Shown here piece after piece: positions 42,903 to 52,828 of a stretch of DNA of 64,000 bases. Position numbers and translations under genes: made by a program. The DNA comes from Saprospiraceae bacterium (GTDB taxonomy: Bacteria > Bacteroidota > Bacteroidia > Chitinophagales > Saprospiraceae), in contig JABSSL010000010.1 in assembly GCA_013214355.1 (NCBI GenBank), forward strand, positions 51,722-115,721, given 5' to 3'. The notes under the pieces are model-generated. The model had not been told where the DNA came from. It saw only the letters and a program-made list of their open reading frames with translations, and ran no database searches. The first letter of the stretch is position 1, and each line of letters begins with the position of its first letter.

Positions 42903-44087
42903 TTAATTATTAGATACAGTTGGATTGGAGGCACCCTGTAATTCAATCAAGGCATTCTCAGTGAGCCCACGATTTCCCTCGGCGATCAGTTGCTCACTCC
43001 CATCTAATCCTTGCTCAATTAGGACCTCTCCTTTGTAGGTATATCCCATCTGTACGTAAGCTTTCTTTGCTACCTTTTCTCCTTCTTCGTCACCGACAAC
43101 AAAGACAAAGTCCTTTCCGCCCACTTCCTGTTGGATGAGATGTAAAGGAATCACTACGGCATTTTCTACGGAATAGTCCTCAATCATCATATTAGCTAGA
43201 AGGTTGGGCTTTAAGCCACCGCCACCAGAACCCAGATTTACTTCTACAGAAAAAGTTCTGTTCGCTGGATCGATCGTGGCACCGATGCGGCTAACCCTGG
43301 CCTTTCGTTCTTGGTCTAAAGCAGGAAACTGAATCGTTACGGTCTCTCCAAGCTTAACACTACGCAGCAAGTTTTCTGGAACATCAGCCACTACTTTCAA
43401 CTTGCTCGTATTCAGGATTTGTAGGATGGGCATACCCGGTGACGCAATCTCTCCACTTTGTAGAATTTCTCTCTCCACCACTCCTGAAATAGGAGCATAT
43501 ACCTTTCCTTTCGTCAATTGGAACTCCAGGGTTTCCTTACTCTTCTCTAACCGCTCCTTATCACTCTTAGCTTGTAGATATTGAATTTCAGAACCAATAT
43601 TCTGATCCCACAACCTCTTTTGACGTTCGTATACAGTGGTTGCCAAATCAATGGAAGTCTGCAATTCCGCCATCTGCTTCTTCAATTGTTCCAGGTCCAA
43701 TTCAGCGATCAGCTGCCCCTTACGTACTTGCTGGCCTTCTTTGGCTTTCAAGGATAAGATCCGACCAGCCATCTCACTGGTAACATCCACTAGGTCATCA
43801 GATTTCACAGCTCCCTGAATTTCTACGAAGTGGCTGAAGTCCTTTTGCTCTGCAGCAACTGTAGTAATTAGCTTGGTCCGTTTTCTCACCGTTGGGTCCT
43901 CTTCGGCGATCTGGTCTTCTAGTTGAGCAATCATATCGCTCAACTCCTTCATTTCTTGTCTCTTGGTATTTAGTAAAGCCTTTTTCCCGGCTAGATCCTG
44001 CGGGATTTCATCAGTAGCTTCTGAAGCACTGGGCTGACATCCAGCTAATAAAAGGGCTAATAGGATTATGCTTGACAGGTATCTCAT
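42903..44087 (-). CDS. RND efflux periplasmic adaptor (membrane fusion lipoprotein)
   Basis: 394 residues with lipoprotein signal LALLLAGC, then a coiled coil (KKALLNTKRQEMKELSDMIAQLEDQIAEED). The lipoyl/barrel-sandwich half GRILSLKAKEGQQVRKGQLIAELD, an alpha-hairpin (QMAELQTSIDLATTVYERQKRLWDQNIGS) and the returning strand KGKVYAPISGVVEREILQSGEIASPG follow. The beta-barrel domain (RKARVSRIGATIDPANRTFSVEVNL) completes it. It links the RND pump to the outer channel. Spacing to the permease gene is 30 bases. Confidence 0.93.
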   Translation of the reverse strand: MRYLSSIILLALLLAGCQPSASEATDEIPQDLAGKKALLNTKRQEMKELSDMIAQLEDQIAEEDPTVRKRTKLITTVAAEQKDFSHFVEIQGAVKSDDLVDVTSEMAGRILSLKAKEGQQVRKGQLIAELDLEQLKKQMAELQTSIDLATTVYERQKRLWDQNIGSEIQYLQAKSDKERLEKSKETLEFQLTKGKVYAPISGVVEREILQSGEIASPGMPILQILNTSKLKVVADVPENLLRSVKLGETVTIQFPALDQERKARVSRIGATIDPANRTFSVEVNLGSGGGGLKPNLLANMMIEDYSVENAVVIPLHLIQQEVGGKDFVFVVGDEEGEKVAKKAYVQMGYTYKGEVLIEQGLDGSEQLIAEGNRGLTENALIELQGASNPTVSNN

Positions 44088-44143
44088 CGGATATGATTTT
44101 AAGAGTCTTTGTTAAGTTTGAAATAGAATTACATGAAGAGCCG

Positions 44144-45544
44144 CTAGATTTTCCCTAGCGCCTTCTTTACATTCATAATGGCCTGCACAAGATCATACTG
44201 TGCTTGAATGTAATTGCTTTGCGTACTGTAAAGGCTTTGCTCAGCTTGAGATACCTCGAGACTAGAGCCTACTCCTTCTCTATATTTAATTTGAGTGGTT
44301 TCGTAGATGCGTTGTGCGAGTGCCATATTGCGCTCTTGGCTGGCTAGGAGCTCGGTTGCGTTCTCATAACTGGTACGCGCATTGGTGATTTCCAAATTGA
44401 TCCCACGTTGTAAGTTATCTTTCTGCAATCGGGCTTGCTCAACATCCAATTTGGCGCGCTGAATGGTGGCTTGCTTATACAAGCCATCGAAGATGGGAAT
44501 ACTTAAACTAGCTCCAACGTAAATGGTCGGTGCCCAGAAACCATCTGAGAAGGTGTTACCTTGGAAAGATTCTTGCGCCACGGCAAACGCCCGTAAAGTG
44601 GGCAGGTATCCGCTTTTTTGCAAACGAACATTGAGCTCGTTCAACTTTATCCCTTGCTCTAACAATCCAATCTCCGGTCGATTTGCCACCACAAGGTTTT
44701 CGGTGACGATATCTGAAGTATTTTCAGCGATGATGTCATTCAAATCTCCAGTCACCTCTAAGGGTTCTTCTAAGGGGTATTGCATCGCAAACTTGAGACC
44801 GTTTAAAGCCAAGCTCTTCTGCCGTTGCAGTGTTTCCTTCTGGGTTTCTAAGTTAATCAGTGAAAGTTGTAAGCGATCCACATCCAGCTGCTCCGCGAAT
44901 CCAGCTTTATACAACTCCTGCGTTTCAAAGAGCAGTTTCTTCAGGTTGGCAATGTTCTTATCAATCAATCCCATGTTCTCCTGCAAAACCAGGACCGGCA
45001 AGTAGGCATCAATGGTCGTGTTGCGCACCTCTCTTTCTTTAGCCAGCAAATCCTGTGAAACGTAGGCGCGATAAGCTTTCGCGGCCTGAAGGCCAACGAA
45101 GTAACTTCCGTCGAAGATCATGGCATCCAAATTCAAAGTAGCGTTGAAGTTATTTCGTAAAAAGAAAGACACTCCATCGCTATTTCCTTCTCCTCCTCCT
45201 TGGTTTAGTAAAGCCAGTGTCTCCTCCGAAAGGAAGGGTGCCAAATCGGTAAAGGCAGCTCCAAAGACCTGAAAGTTGGCCGGAAGTGGCTGAATGGGTA
45301 GTTTGAGATAGCGCTGATAATTCAAGTTTCCGGTGAGTTGCGGGAGTCCAACCGAACGCCGTTCAACGATCTGTTGCTCGGCATCAACTAGGTTGATCCG
45401 AGCATCTTTCACCGTATTGCTTTGGTTTAGTGCATACTTAATGGCATCATCCAGACTCATGGGAGCGCTGGATTGACTTTGGGCTGTCAGGGAGAGAGAC
45501 ACCATTAATACAATCGGCAGTAATTTCCTTAACATGGAATTCAT
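44144..45544 (-). CDS. TolC-family outer membrane efflux protein
   Basis: 466 residues with signal peptide ending LTAQS. Two internally similar halves contain the TolC-type coiled helices: MSLDDAIKYALNQSNTVKDARINLVDAEQQIVERRSVGLPQL near the start and YLPTLRAFAVAQESFQGNTF..., QATIQRAKLDVEQARLQKDNLQRGINLEI, KYREGVGSSLEVSQAEQSLYSTQSNYIQAQYDLVQAIMNVKKALG at the end. It forms the outer membrane channel of the tripartite pump. It is preceded by the TetR gene (21-base gap) and followed by the adaptor gene (56-base gap). Confidence 0.94.
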   Translation of the reverse strand: MNSMLRKLLPIVLMVSLSLTAQSQSSAPMSLDDAIKYALNQSNTVKDARINLVDAEQQIVERRSVGLPQLTGNLNYQRYLKLPIQPLPANFQVFGAAFTDLAPFLSEETLALLNQGGGEGNSDGVSFFLRNNFNATLNLDAMIFDGSYFVGLQAAKAYRAYVSQDLLAKEREVRNTTIDAYLPVLVLQENMGLIDKNIANLKKLLFETQELYKAGFAEQLDVDRLQLSLINLETQKETLQRQKSLALNGLKFAMQYPLEEPLEVTGDLNDIIAENTSDIVTENLVVANRPEIGLLEQGIKLNELNVRLQKSGYLPTLRAFAVAQESFQGNTFSDGFWAPTIYVGASLSIPIFDGLYKQATIQRAKLDVEQARLQKDNLQRGINLEITNARTSYENATELLASQERNMALAQRIYETTQIKYREGVGSSLEVSQAEQSLYSTQSNYIQAQYDLVQAIMNVKKALGKI

Positions 45545-45565
45545 TATTGTAGTGTTTTCGAATTT

Positions 45566-46186
45566 TTATTTAGTTTCCTCCACCCAGGCATTGAGGGCTT
45601 CTTCCATCGTTTCACGGCCCTGCTGGGATACAATCCCGTGCAAGTGATAATTCATCAGTTCAATGAATAGTTCCTCTACTGGATATTCCGTTAGCGGAAA
45701 GCATTCCTGATCAGCTGCTGAGGAGGATTTCGAAATGTACAAGCGGGCAACAATATCCGGGTTCATATCCTGGCGATATACCCCTTCCGCTAGCCCTCTT
45801 TCTAGGTTATCCTTAATCACTCTGAAAAAATGTTGCTCATGTACATTGCTTAGAAGCTGCCAAGTACTTCGATAATACTTCTGAAGATCATACATTACCG
45901 TTACAGAGTACGTCCGCAATTCCCGGATCATATGACGAGCAATCAGCAACATTTCGTCAATTGCATTGCTAGCTTCTGATCTACATTCCGCCAGGACCTG
46001 TTTCTCTTCTTCCAAATGATCCTCAAAAACCTTCTGAATCAGATCTGCTTTATTTTCTACATATTGATAGACCGTCTTTTTCGACATCCCCAGCTCTCTT
46101 GCCAAGTCATCCATCGAGATGCTTTTGATCCCATAGCGCATAAAGAGATCCCTAGCCTTTGTGACTATTTGTTGTTTCGACTCCAT
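45566..46186 (-). CDS. TetR/AcrR-family regulator of the efflux operon
   Basis: 206 residues from the ATG at 46186, the usual start just before the DNA-binding domain; a longer frame adds 15 residues. The helix-turn-helix is SMDDLARELGMSKKTVYQYVENKADLI (about residues 25-51). The C-terminal ligand domain ends in a region rich in acidic residues. It is the first gene of a tetR-tolC-adaptor-RND operon read in one direction, so it probably represses its own operon and is released by a pump substrate. Confidence 0.92.
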   Translation of the reverse strand: MESKQQIVTKARDLFMRYGIKSISMDDLARELGMSKKTVYQYVENKADLIQKVFEDHLEEEKQVLAECRSEASNAIDEMLLIARHMIRELRTYSVTVMYDLQKYYRSTWQLLSNVHEQHFFRVIKDNLERGLAEGVYRQDMNPDIVARLYISKSSSAADQECFPLTEYPVEELFIELMNYHLHGIVSQQGRETMEEALNAWVEETK

Positions 46187-46311
46187 TTGCTGTTTTGATC
46201 TTATTAGTCCAGTGCTGTAGACTAGCTGCAAATATTCATTTGCTGTAGTGGTTGAGTAGGTATACTTTGAAGTTCTAAATCCTACATAAAACGCGGGAAA
46301 CTTTCATTAGT

Positions 46312-46926
46312 TCAAAAGTTTCCAAAGTTTTTTCTCTGTAGAAAGGCTTTCCACTCTTCAGGTGTGTCGAGATCGAGCTTTGCGGCGGGAAGGTCCAGTT
46401 TTGCTAAGGATTCGCTATACTTACTAATAATTGCTTTCGCTCCTTTCTGACCAGATAAAGTTAGGAGCTGGGGGAATAAATCGGCAGAAAATAGGGCAGG
46501 TACCCCCAAGGTGTTTTCGTAAAAAGCAGCTACCAAGGGGGAATTATTTTTTTTGAAAATTGCTATAATTTTTTCCAAATCAGGGGTATTGATGAGCGGT
46601 TGATCCACCAAAGTAATCAGCACTCCATCCAAAGACGATGCCTCTTCCAAAAGCGCTCGTAAACCACAAACTATCGAACTTCCCATTCCCGTTTCCCATG
46701 CTTCATTTCGCGTGATCCGATATCTTCCTTCGAGCAATTCTGCCTCGATCAATTCTGCATGGGCACCTAGTACTAGGATGATAGGCCCCCTATCTAAATC
46801 CTCGGCCTGGCGAATAGCTCGCTGAATCAGCGTTTCCCCTTGCCATTTCAATAGTTGTTTTGGCTCTCCCATGCGAGAAGCAGCTCCTGCGCCAAGAACA
46901 ATGGTTCCAATACGATCTGATGCCAT
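46312..46926 (-). CDS. MobA/MocA-like nucleotidyltransferase
   Basis: 204 residues from the ATG at 46926 (ATG-Ala-Ser-Asp before the first strand); a longer frame adds 27 residues. The NTP-binding signature GTIVLGAGAASRMGEPKQLLKWQGETLIQRAI is intact (GxxSxRMG..K). VLITLVDQPLIN carries the metal-binding Asp. The family transfers nucleotides to molybdenum cofactor (MocA, MobA) or to sugar phosphates. MocA-like variants act with xanthine dehydrogenase-type enzymes. No molybdenum gene lies in the window, so the acceptor is not certain. Confidence 0.87.
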   Translation of the reverse strand: MASDRIGTIVLGAGAASRMGEPKQLLKWQGETLIQRAIRQAEDLDRGPIILVLGAHAELIEAELLEGRYRITRNEAWETGMGSSIVCGLRALLEEASSLDGVLITLVDQPLINTPDLEKIIAIFKKNNSPLVAAFYENTLGVPALFSADLFPQLLTLSGQKGAKAIISKYSESLAKLDLPAAKLDLDTPEEWKAFLQRKNFGNF

Positions 46927-47470
46927 AATTTTATGAGGTGAGTATGGTACATTCACGGCCCGAACAAAATCGAGGCTAGATTTCGGTAAGATACCACTTT
47001 CTAGCAAACAGCTACCATACTATAAAAAAGCGGTCACCCGTGCAATAATTCACCCATTGCTAATCGTTTCTATCTCATCAACTATCCCAAGAAGTTTTCA
47101 TACCCAAACCCACTCCAGTTTTAGCTCAACCCCACTTCTAAATTTTCAATACCACACCTATTTCAAGCAAATAGCGGAATGAAGTAAGTGCTATTTGCCA
47201 AATCATAAGTAAGGATCAACACTTGGTGTTGCATCCCCTAAAATTGTATTGCCCCTCCCTTCAGCGGTAACCATAGTGCTACCGAATACAACTTTACCAT
47301 CCATATCCAATCGACCTGCATTCTTGGTTGTGGCAAGGCCCCATCTATGGCTAACATATTTGCTACCCAACCTCCCCTACCACCAAAGCCGAGTGGGATG
47401 CCAATGCATTTCACATTCGGTTGAAAACTAACACACTATAACATCTAATTATTGAGCAAAATCATTCCTA
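46927..47470. other. Long intergenic region with a coding-like remnant
   Basis: 544 bases upstream of the giant metalloprotease gene. It has a small hairpin CAACAC-TTG-GTGTTG at about 47217-47231 and, on the minus strand, a 57-codon protein-like stretch described below. No promoter consensus was seen. Confidence 0.4.
47203..47376 (-). pseudogene. Possible remnant of a secreted-protein gene
   Basis: The minus strand reads as 57 codons ending in TGA with a plausible protein-like composition (ATTKNAGRLDMDGKVVFGS, then TAEGRGNTILGDATPSVDPY). An in-frame TAG sits at 47379-47377 just upstream, and there is no good start. The Gly/Asp/Thr-rich pattern is like tail-fibre-type repeats in Bacteroidota secreted proteins, but I cannot name a parent gene. 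A chance open frame is possible. Confidence 0.25.
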
Positions 47471-50400
47471 ATGCGGTCTTTTTTAACAGTGACTATTTTA
47501 CTTATCTCTACTTACTTTTTAAGTGGTCAAACTAGCAGGCACACGCATGGACACACGCACCAGCACCCTGATGGACACACGCATGAACTTACTCCTGAGG
47601 ACTACATGATCAGGCCAAGAAATTCCCCATTTTGTAGTAAGCATCAGCAACCCGATCGTGCCCAACGCGAATGGATAGCCAAACAGTTCAGGAAGTGGCA
47701 GAATGAAGTCCATGCCAAATCCATGGCTCCCATTCGAACCATTCCAATCGTATTTCATTTACTCGAATATGATCCTGCCATCACTAATGCCCAAGTCGAA
47801 ACGGCAGTGGCCTCCCTCAATAATGCCTTTTCTCACTCTCACAATAATCCACAAGGGGATGACTATAGCGGAGGCACCAGAGGAGTGGATACTCAAATAG
47901 AATTCTGCTTAGCACAAAGAGCACCTGACGGCGGTGTCACCACGGGCATCGTACGTTGGCGAAGCGATTATGAAAACATGGATGTAGATCTCGAAGATGC
48001 CAAGTTGAAGACCCAAGGACAATGGGATCCACGTTACTATCTCAATGTCTGGGTAGTCGCTCACCTTGACAACGAAACAGATCAATCCTATACAGGCAGT
48101 AGCTGGTGGAATCGCGATAATGGATTAGGTGGTTATTCCGGGGGGCCAGGTGGTGTGGTAGGACCGGATGCTAAGACTGATGGGGTTGTAGTTGCTGGAC
48201 TAGGCTCTGCTTTATTGGCTCATGAAATTGGGCATTACATGTCACTAGCGCACACCTTTACGGGGGGCTGTAAAAACGACGATTGCTTAGTGGATGGTGA
48301 CGGAATCTGTGACACCCCTCCCGATAATAGTCAGGCAGGTTGTAATCAAAACACCTGTGATACAGATACACTTTCCAATTACAGCAATGGTATTTTTACC
48401 ACGGATGTACCAGACATGACGTCCAATTTCATGGACTACGGCAGTTGTCCTAGCGAGTTCACGCAGGGTCAAGCCGATAAGATGCTATTTGTAATGGATA
48501 ATCAACGCATCAATCTCGCCGTGGAACCTCCTAGCAATAATGACGCTTGTCTGAAACCCTGTAATGCTGATTTTAGTGTAGAATTTGCCATCAGCGAACG
48601 CTATCCTGAACCCAATGTAGCTATTGATTTTACCAGTTCGATATTAGGTACAGGTATTGATTCCTATGAATGGTATGTAGAAGCACTGGGACACCCTGGC
48701 TTCAACTATCCCGTCGCTTGGCTTAAAGGATTTACACCATCTACGATGCCCCTGAGCACAGGTCCCAACCTTCAACATACCTTTTTGGACCCCGGTAAGT
48801 ACCGGGTGTATCTCAAGGCTTGGAATAGCGCGGATCCGACTTGCTTTGCCTCTTATGCTCGCACGGTCCGGGTTACCTGCTTAGGCATTGACGCAAGATT
48901 TACCCCCAATGTAAGATTGATCGCCTCCAAACAAGATCGGGGGAAAATGTTGGATTCCGTACTATTTAGTAATCGATCCGTTAATGCCACTGACTTCGAA
49001 TGGACCGTACGACATGAACCGTACGATGGCATGACGCCTGCCCAGCCTGACTTCGTCTCAAACGACACCAATCTCCATCACACCTTTTTGGAACCAGGAG
49101 ACTACTACATCACTTTAATCGCCAAAAACGGACCAAACTGTACCGACACCTGCGGGCCCTTCCTACTACCGGTCTTAGATCCTACCATTGACGGGCGCTT
49201 GAAAATTAATAGAGTGGACTGTTATAAAGAGGATAGCCTGCGGATAGCATTCGAAATGTTCAATGATGGTTTTGACACGATCCGGATGGGTATGCCTGTG
49301 ACCTTTTATGATGAAGACCCGAGAAATGCTACCCCCACTCCCAAAATCTTAGGCACCTATTTTTTGGATAAGATTGTCTATGGGAAGGACAACTCGGAAA
49401 ACTTTGTCGCTATTCTTCCTTCAACTAGGCCCGAACTAGATCAGGTATGGGCTGTATTTAATGATCTAGGGACTTCCTCTTTCCCAATCACTTGGCCTAC
49501 CCCGGATGGAAATGTCATGTCGGTGAATTCCGAATTCCCTACCAGTGGAGAAAATGAATTGAACTATGAAAACAACTTTGCGCATAAGTCTAAGTTTCAG
49601 TTTGAGGCCTTCTTGACGCTGCCGAATAGTTGGGATTGTACTGATACAGAAATCCAGCTGGAGGCCAGCCATAAAAACGGCAGAACATTGGCTGGCATTG
49701 ATTGGACACCCACCGATCATTTATCCTGTACCAATTGTTTGGATCCAATCTTTGCCTTGCAAAACACAGTGGTTGATCAAGAGCTTATTCTAAGCTCGGA
49801 GTACGTCTGTCGAGATACTGTATCGGTGACTGTGCCAGCGCTCGTGCAAGATATTCCCGTGGCTAGCGTCACCAATCCTCCTGATATCTGCCTGGGCGCC
49901 TCGCCTTTAGATCTTACCAGCTTTGTAGGTGGCACCCAGATCACCTGGTACCCCACTGAGAATGCCACCGATGGGACTGCAACTGCTCCTGTAATGGATA
50001 CTAGTACACCAGGCACTTATAGCCTATGGGTCAGTGATCGGGTCAATGGCTGCGAGGGCCCCAAAGTAGAACTTCGCTATACCATTTCTACTGGCATCGC
50101 CACACCTGAAATCAGGGCCGCTCCTACGCTTTGTGCAGGTGAAACTATGCCTGATCTATCTACCTTAGTGAATGGAAGCAATCTGCTGTGGTATTTGTCA
50201 GAGATCGGCGGAACTGGTAGTCCAACGCCTCCCAGTTCAGACGGTACGGTTCCAGGAACTTTCACCTATTGGGTCAGTCAATCTTCTGGTACCTGTGAAA
50301 GTCCTCGCGTGGCCGTCTCCTACACCATTTCATCGCCCCCAGGGCCGCCAGTGATCACCGCACCATCCGATATCTGTGTGGGCGCTGCCAGTCCTGATCT

Positions 50401-51577
50401 GGGTAGTTATGTGGACGGAACAAACCTGACTTGGTACAGTTCCGCAGACGTTACTAGCGGCTCGGACACCCCTCCTATCGTAGGCACCGACATTAGTGGT
50501 AATTTTGAGTTTTGGGTAAGTCAAACCGTCAATGCCTGTGAAGGCCCCAGAACCTCAATATCTCTTAGTGTACTTCCCATTTCCTCCCCACCGACCGTCA
50601 CCCTGAGTCCTCCGATTTGCGCCAATACCACGCCCCCCGATCTAAACAGTCTTGTCAGTGGTACCAATTTATTATGGTATACCGATCAGATAGATAGCGT
50701 TGGAATGGCCACTGCACCAATTATTGATGCCTCCATTCCCCAAACTAATACCTACTGGGTAAGTCAAAACGAAAATACTTGTGAAAGTCCCCGCGTAGCT
50801 ATAGAATTAATTGTGAAGCCGATTCCTGAAGCACCAAGCGTAACAGATGTACCTAATCTTTGTGTAGGTGATCCATCGCTAGCTCTTCAAGAGCTGGTTT
50901 CTGGCCATGATCTCAGATGGTACACCTATCCAGATCAAGATTCTACTATCGTTGCCCCAATTATTGAAACTTTACAAGGACAACGATATGACTTCTGGGT
51001 GAGTCAAACTTTGACCGCTTGTGAAAGTGCTCGTTTACCCATTACTATAACTGTAACAGATTTGGTGATCAGTCCAAGTGGCCCGCACGAAATAGAGGAA
51101 GGAGAAGAACTAGAGCTGAGCGTTGATATTGATATTTTCCCAGATGATGAAGGTTTTTTCACAATCTGGTCTGATGGCACGGGTCAAATCATAGAGACTG
51201 GAAAAACTAATGTGTTGGTGTATCCGGAAGACAATACCCTCTACACGGTACAAGTAGATGCAGGGGCTTGCAGCGAAGTCGGAAATATTCCTGTAGAGGT
51301 CATTTTCCAAATTGACCCTACGGCTATCTTCTCCCCTAATGGCGATGGCAGAAACGACACTTGGTACATCGGAGACATTGGTCGTTATCCCGAATCCACG
51401 CTCACCGTTTACAATCGATGGGGAGCAACGGTCTACCAAGCGCAGGCCTATCAAAACGATTGGGATGGGAGAGGCAGAGATGGTGCGGAGCTACCGCTTG
51501 CCACCTATTACTACGTAGTAGATCTCAATCAATTTGGGCTGAAGCCCGTCACAGGCCATGTCACTATCATCCGGTAA
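47471..51577 (+). CDS. Giant M43-type metalloprotease adhesin with Ig-like repeats and T9SS type-B signal
   Basis: 1368 residues. The signal peptide ends LSGQ and is followed at once by a His-rich segment (HTHGHTHQHPDGHTH), likely metal-binding. The metalloprotease domain (about 90-350) has HEIGHYMSLAH; the usual HExxHxxGxxH has Gly at the eighth position, Ser here. The Met-turn is SNFMDYGSC. PKD-like domains follow (about 365-575). Five tandem repeats of about 85 residues follow (about 795-1195), each with ..C.G....L..LV.G..L.WY... and YWVSQ...CESPRV..; then a last Ig-like stretch and the T9SS domain AIFSPNGDGRNDTWYIG, YNRWGATVY, WDGRGRDGAELPLATYYYVV. It is probably exported, displayed on the surface and helped by the SprF-like partner encoded next to it. 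Confidence 0.9.
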   Translation: MRSFLTVTILLISTYFLSGQTSRHTHGHTHQHPDGHTHELTPEDYMIRPRNSPFCSKHQQPDRAQREWIAKQFRKWQNEVHAKSMAPIRTIPIVFHLLEYDPAITNAQVETAVASLNNAFSHSHNNPQGDDYSGGTRGVDTQIEFCLAQRAPDGGVTTGIVRWRSDYENMDVDLEDAKLKTQGQWDPRYYLNVWVVAHLDNETDQSYTGSSWWNRDNGLGGYSGGPGGVVGPDAKTDGVVVAGLGSALLAHEIGHYMSLAHTFTGGCKNDDCLVDGDGICDTPPDNSQAGCNQNTCDTDTLSNYSNGIFTTDVPDMTSNFMDYGSCPSEFTQGQADKMLFVMDNQRINLAVEPPSNNDACLKPCNADFSVEFAISERYPEPNVAIDFTSSILGTGIDSYEWYVEALGHPGFNYPVAWLKGFTPSTMPLSTGPNLQHTFLDPGKYRVYLKAWNSADPTCFASYARTVRVTCLGIDARFTPNVRLIASKQDRGKMLDSVLFSNRSVNATDFEWTVRHEPYDGMTPAQPDFVSNDTNLHHTFLEPGDYYITLIAKNGPNCTDTCGPFLLPVLDPTIDGRLKINRVDCYKEDSLRIAFEMFNDGFDTIRMGMPVTFYDEDPRNATPTPKILGTYFLDKIVYGKDNSENFVAILPSTRPELDQVWAVFNDLGTSSFPITWPTPDGNVMSVNSEFPTSGENELNYENNFAHKSKFQFEAFLTLPNSWDCTDTEIQLEASHKNGRTLAGIDWTPTDHLSCTNCLDPIFALQNTVVDQELILSSEYVCRDTVSVTVPALVQDIPVASVTNPPDICLGASPLDLTSFVGGTQITWYPTENATDGTATAPVMDTSTPGTYSLWVSDRVNGCEGPKVELRYTISTGIATPEIRAAPTLCAGETMPDLSTLVNGSNLLWYLSEIGGTGSPTPPSSDGTVPGTFTYWVSQSSGTCESPRVAVSYTISSPPGPPVITAPSDICVGAASPDLGSYVDGTNLTWYSSADVTSGSDTPPIVGTDISGNFEFWVSQTVNACEGPRTSISLSVLPISSPPTVTLSPPICANTTPPDLNSLVSGTNLLWYTDQIDSVGMATAPIIDASIPQTNTYWVSQNENTCESPRVAIELIVKPIPEAPSVTDVPNLCVGDPSLALQELVSGHDLRWYTYPDQDSTIVAPIIETLQGQRYDFWVSQTLTACESARLPITITVTDLVISPSGPHEIEEGEELELSVDIDIFPDDEGFFTIWSDGTGQIIETGKTNVLVYPEDNTLYTVQVDAGACSEVGNIPVEVIFQIDPTAIFSPNGDGRNDTWYIGDIGRYPESTLTVYNRWGATVYQAQAYQNDWDGRGRDGAELPLATYYYVVDLNQFGLKPVTGHVTIIR

Positions 51578-51693
51578 CCTATTCTCAACGAAGATCATGT
51601 TTAAATTTCAGTAATCGGTTTTGCCGCAAATATCTTACGCATTTGGTTGCTGTAGCAGGAATCGCAGCTGGCATTATTCTAATTAAAAACACT

Positions 51694-52680
51694 ATGACCA
51701 ATTATAAAAATCTAAGACTACTGCTTGTTATTATCCCATTTTGTTTTCTCCAAAATCTACTGGCTCAACAACTCCCGCATTACACCTTATTTTCCATCAA
51801 CCCTTACCAGATAAATCCCAGGGTAGCGGGAACGGAGGATTTCATATACTTGCAAGCAGGTCATCGCAGTCAATGGAGTGGCTTTGAGGGAGCCCCAAGT
51901 ACCACCTACTTCTCCGGTCATACTACCTTGAATCATCGGGGCATAAGATATCGCCAGCGGCGCAAAGTTACCGGTAGCAGAGTAGCCTTAGGCTTATTAC
52001 TGAGTAACGATCAAACTGGACCATTAGAACAAAGCACCGGAGCTCTAACTTTTGCTTATAACTTCCCCCTCACCCAAAACGATCTCCGATTATCGTTCGG
52101 GATGAATGCAGGTCTAAAGCGGTTCACCTATAATCCCGAGGGGCATACGGACAATCTATTGCACGGTAATGATCCCGCGGTACAACAGTTGATCAGCAAG
52201 AGTCTTCTGAATTTTTCTGCGGGATTCTGGCTGTATGACGAGAATTTTTTTGCGGGACTTTCTTCCTTCCAGCTATTTAATACCGCAACGAGCGACCCCA
52301 ACTTTGGTCTTGAGCTCACCGCTGGAGATGTATTTCTTCGCCACTACTATGCCATGCTGGGTTACAAACTAGAGATGGGGCCTGATGCCCATCTGGTTCC
52401 TTCCGTGTTGGTAAAGGCAGTGCAGGGCGCTCCCCTCTCCTATGACCTCAATGCCAAATTGGTTTTCGCGGATCAGTATTGGTTAGGTGGAAGTTATAGG
52501 CGGGAAGATTCTTTTGCCTTCTTTGGAGGGCTCTTGATCAATCAGCGCTTCGAATTGACCTATTCCTTTGATTTAGTCTTATCGAAAATCAGAAATGCGG
52601 CGGCTGGGAGCAACGAAATTCAATTGGCCTATCGACTTTTTCACAATGCTGATGTCATCTGTCCAAGCAGATTTTGGTAG
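51694..52680 (+). CDS. PorP/SprF-family outer membrane protein
   Basis: 328 residues from the ATG at 51694 (signal peptide ending NLLAQ); the open frame extends upstream into the metalloprotease gene but without a signal. The family start QQLPHYTLFSINPYQINPRVAGTEDFIYLQAGHRSQWSGFEGAPSTTYFSGHT is diagnostic. The remainder is a beta-barrel. In Flavobacterium johnsoniae SprF is needed for secretion of its neighbouring giant adhesin SprB. The 116-base gap to the metalloprotease gene suggests a partner role. Confidence 0.92.
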   Translation: MTNYKNLRLLLVIIPFCFLQNLLAQQLPHYTLFSINPYQINPRVAGTEDFIYLQAGHRSQWSGFEGAPSTTYFSGHTTLNHRGIRYRQRRKVTGSRVALGLLLSNDQTGPLEQSTGALTFAYNFPLTQNDLRLSFGMNAGLKRFTYNPEGHTDNLLHGNDPAVQQLISKSLLNFSAGFWLYDENFFAGLSSFQLFNTATSDPNFGLELTAGDVFLRHYYAMLGYKLEMGPDAHLVPSVLVKAVQGAPLSYDLNAKLVFADQYWLGGSYRREDSFAFFGGLLINQRFELTYSFDLVLSKIRNAAAGSNEIQLAYRLFHNADVICPSRFW

Positions 52681-52828
52681 ATAGTCACTCTATCTGCAAG
52701 GAGCTACACTAGTTTTCGATCTAACTTTAACATCAACTTAACGCATAATAGGGAGGTTTAAGCGTTGTACAAGATGTACATCCATTCCTTATGGGTGAAA
52801 CCGCTTTGATTTTCAAAAACAACAACAG

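Noticed and set aside
51361..51693. An N-terminal extension of the PorP/SprF frame reaching back into the metalloprotease gene.
   Set aside because: The signal peptide and family start begin only at 51694; the earlier part overlaps the end of the metalloprotease gene in another frame.
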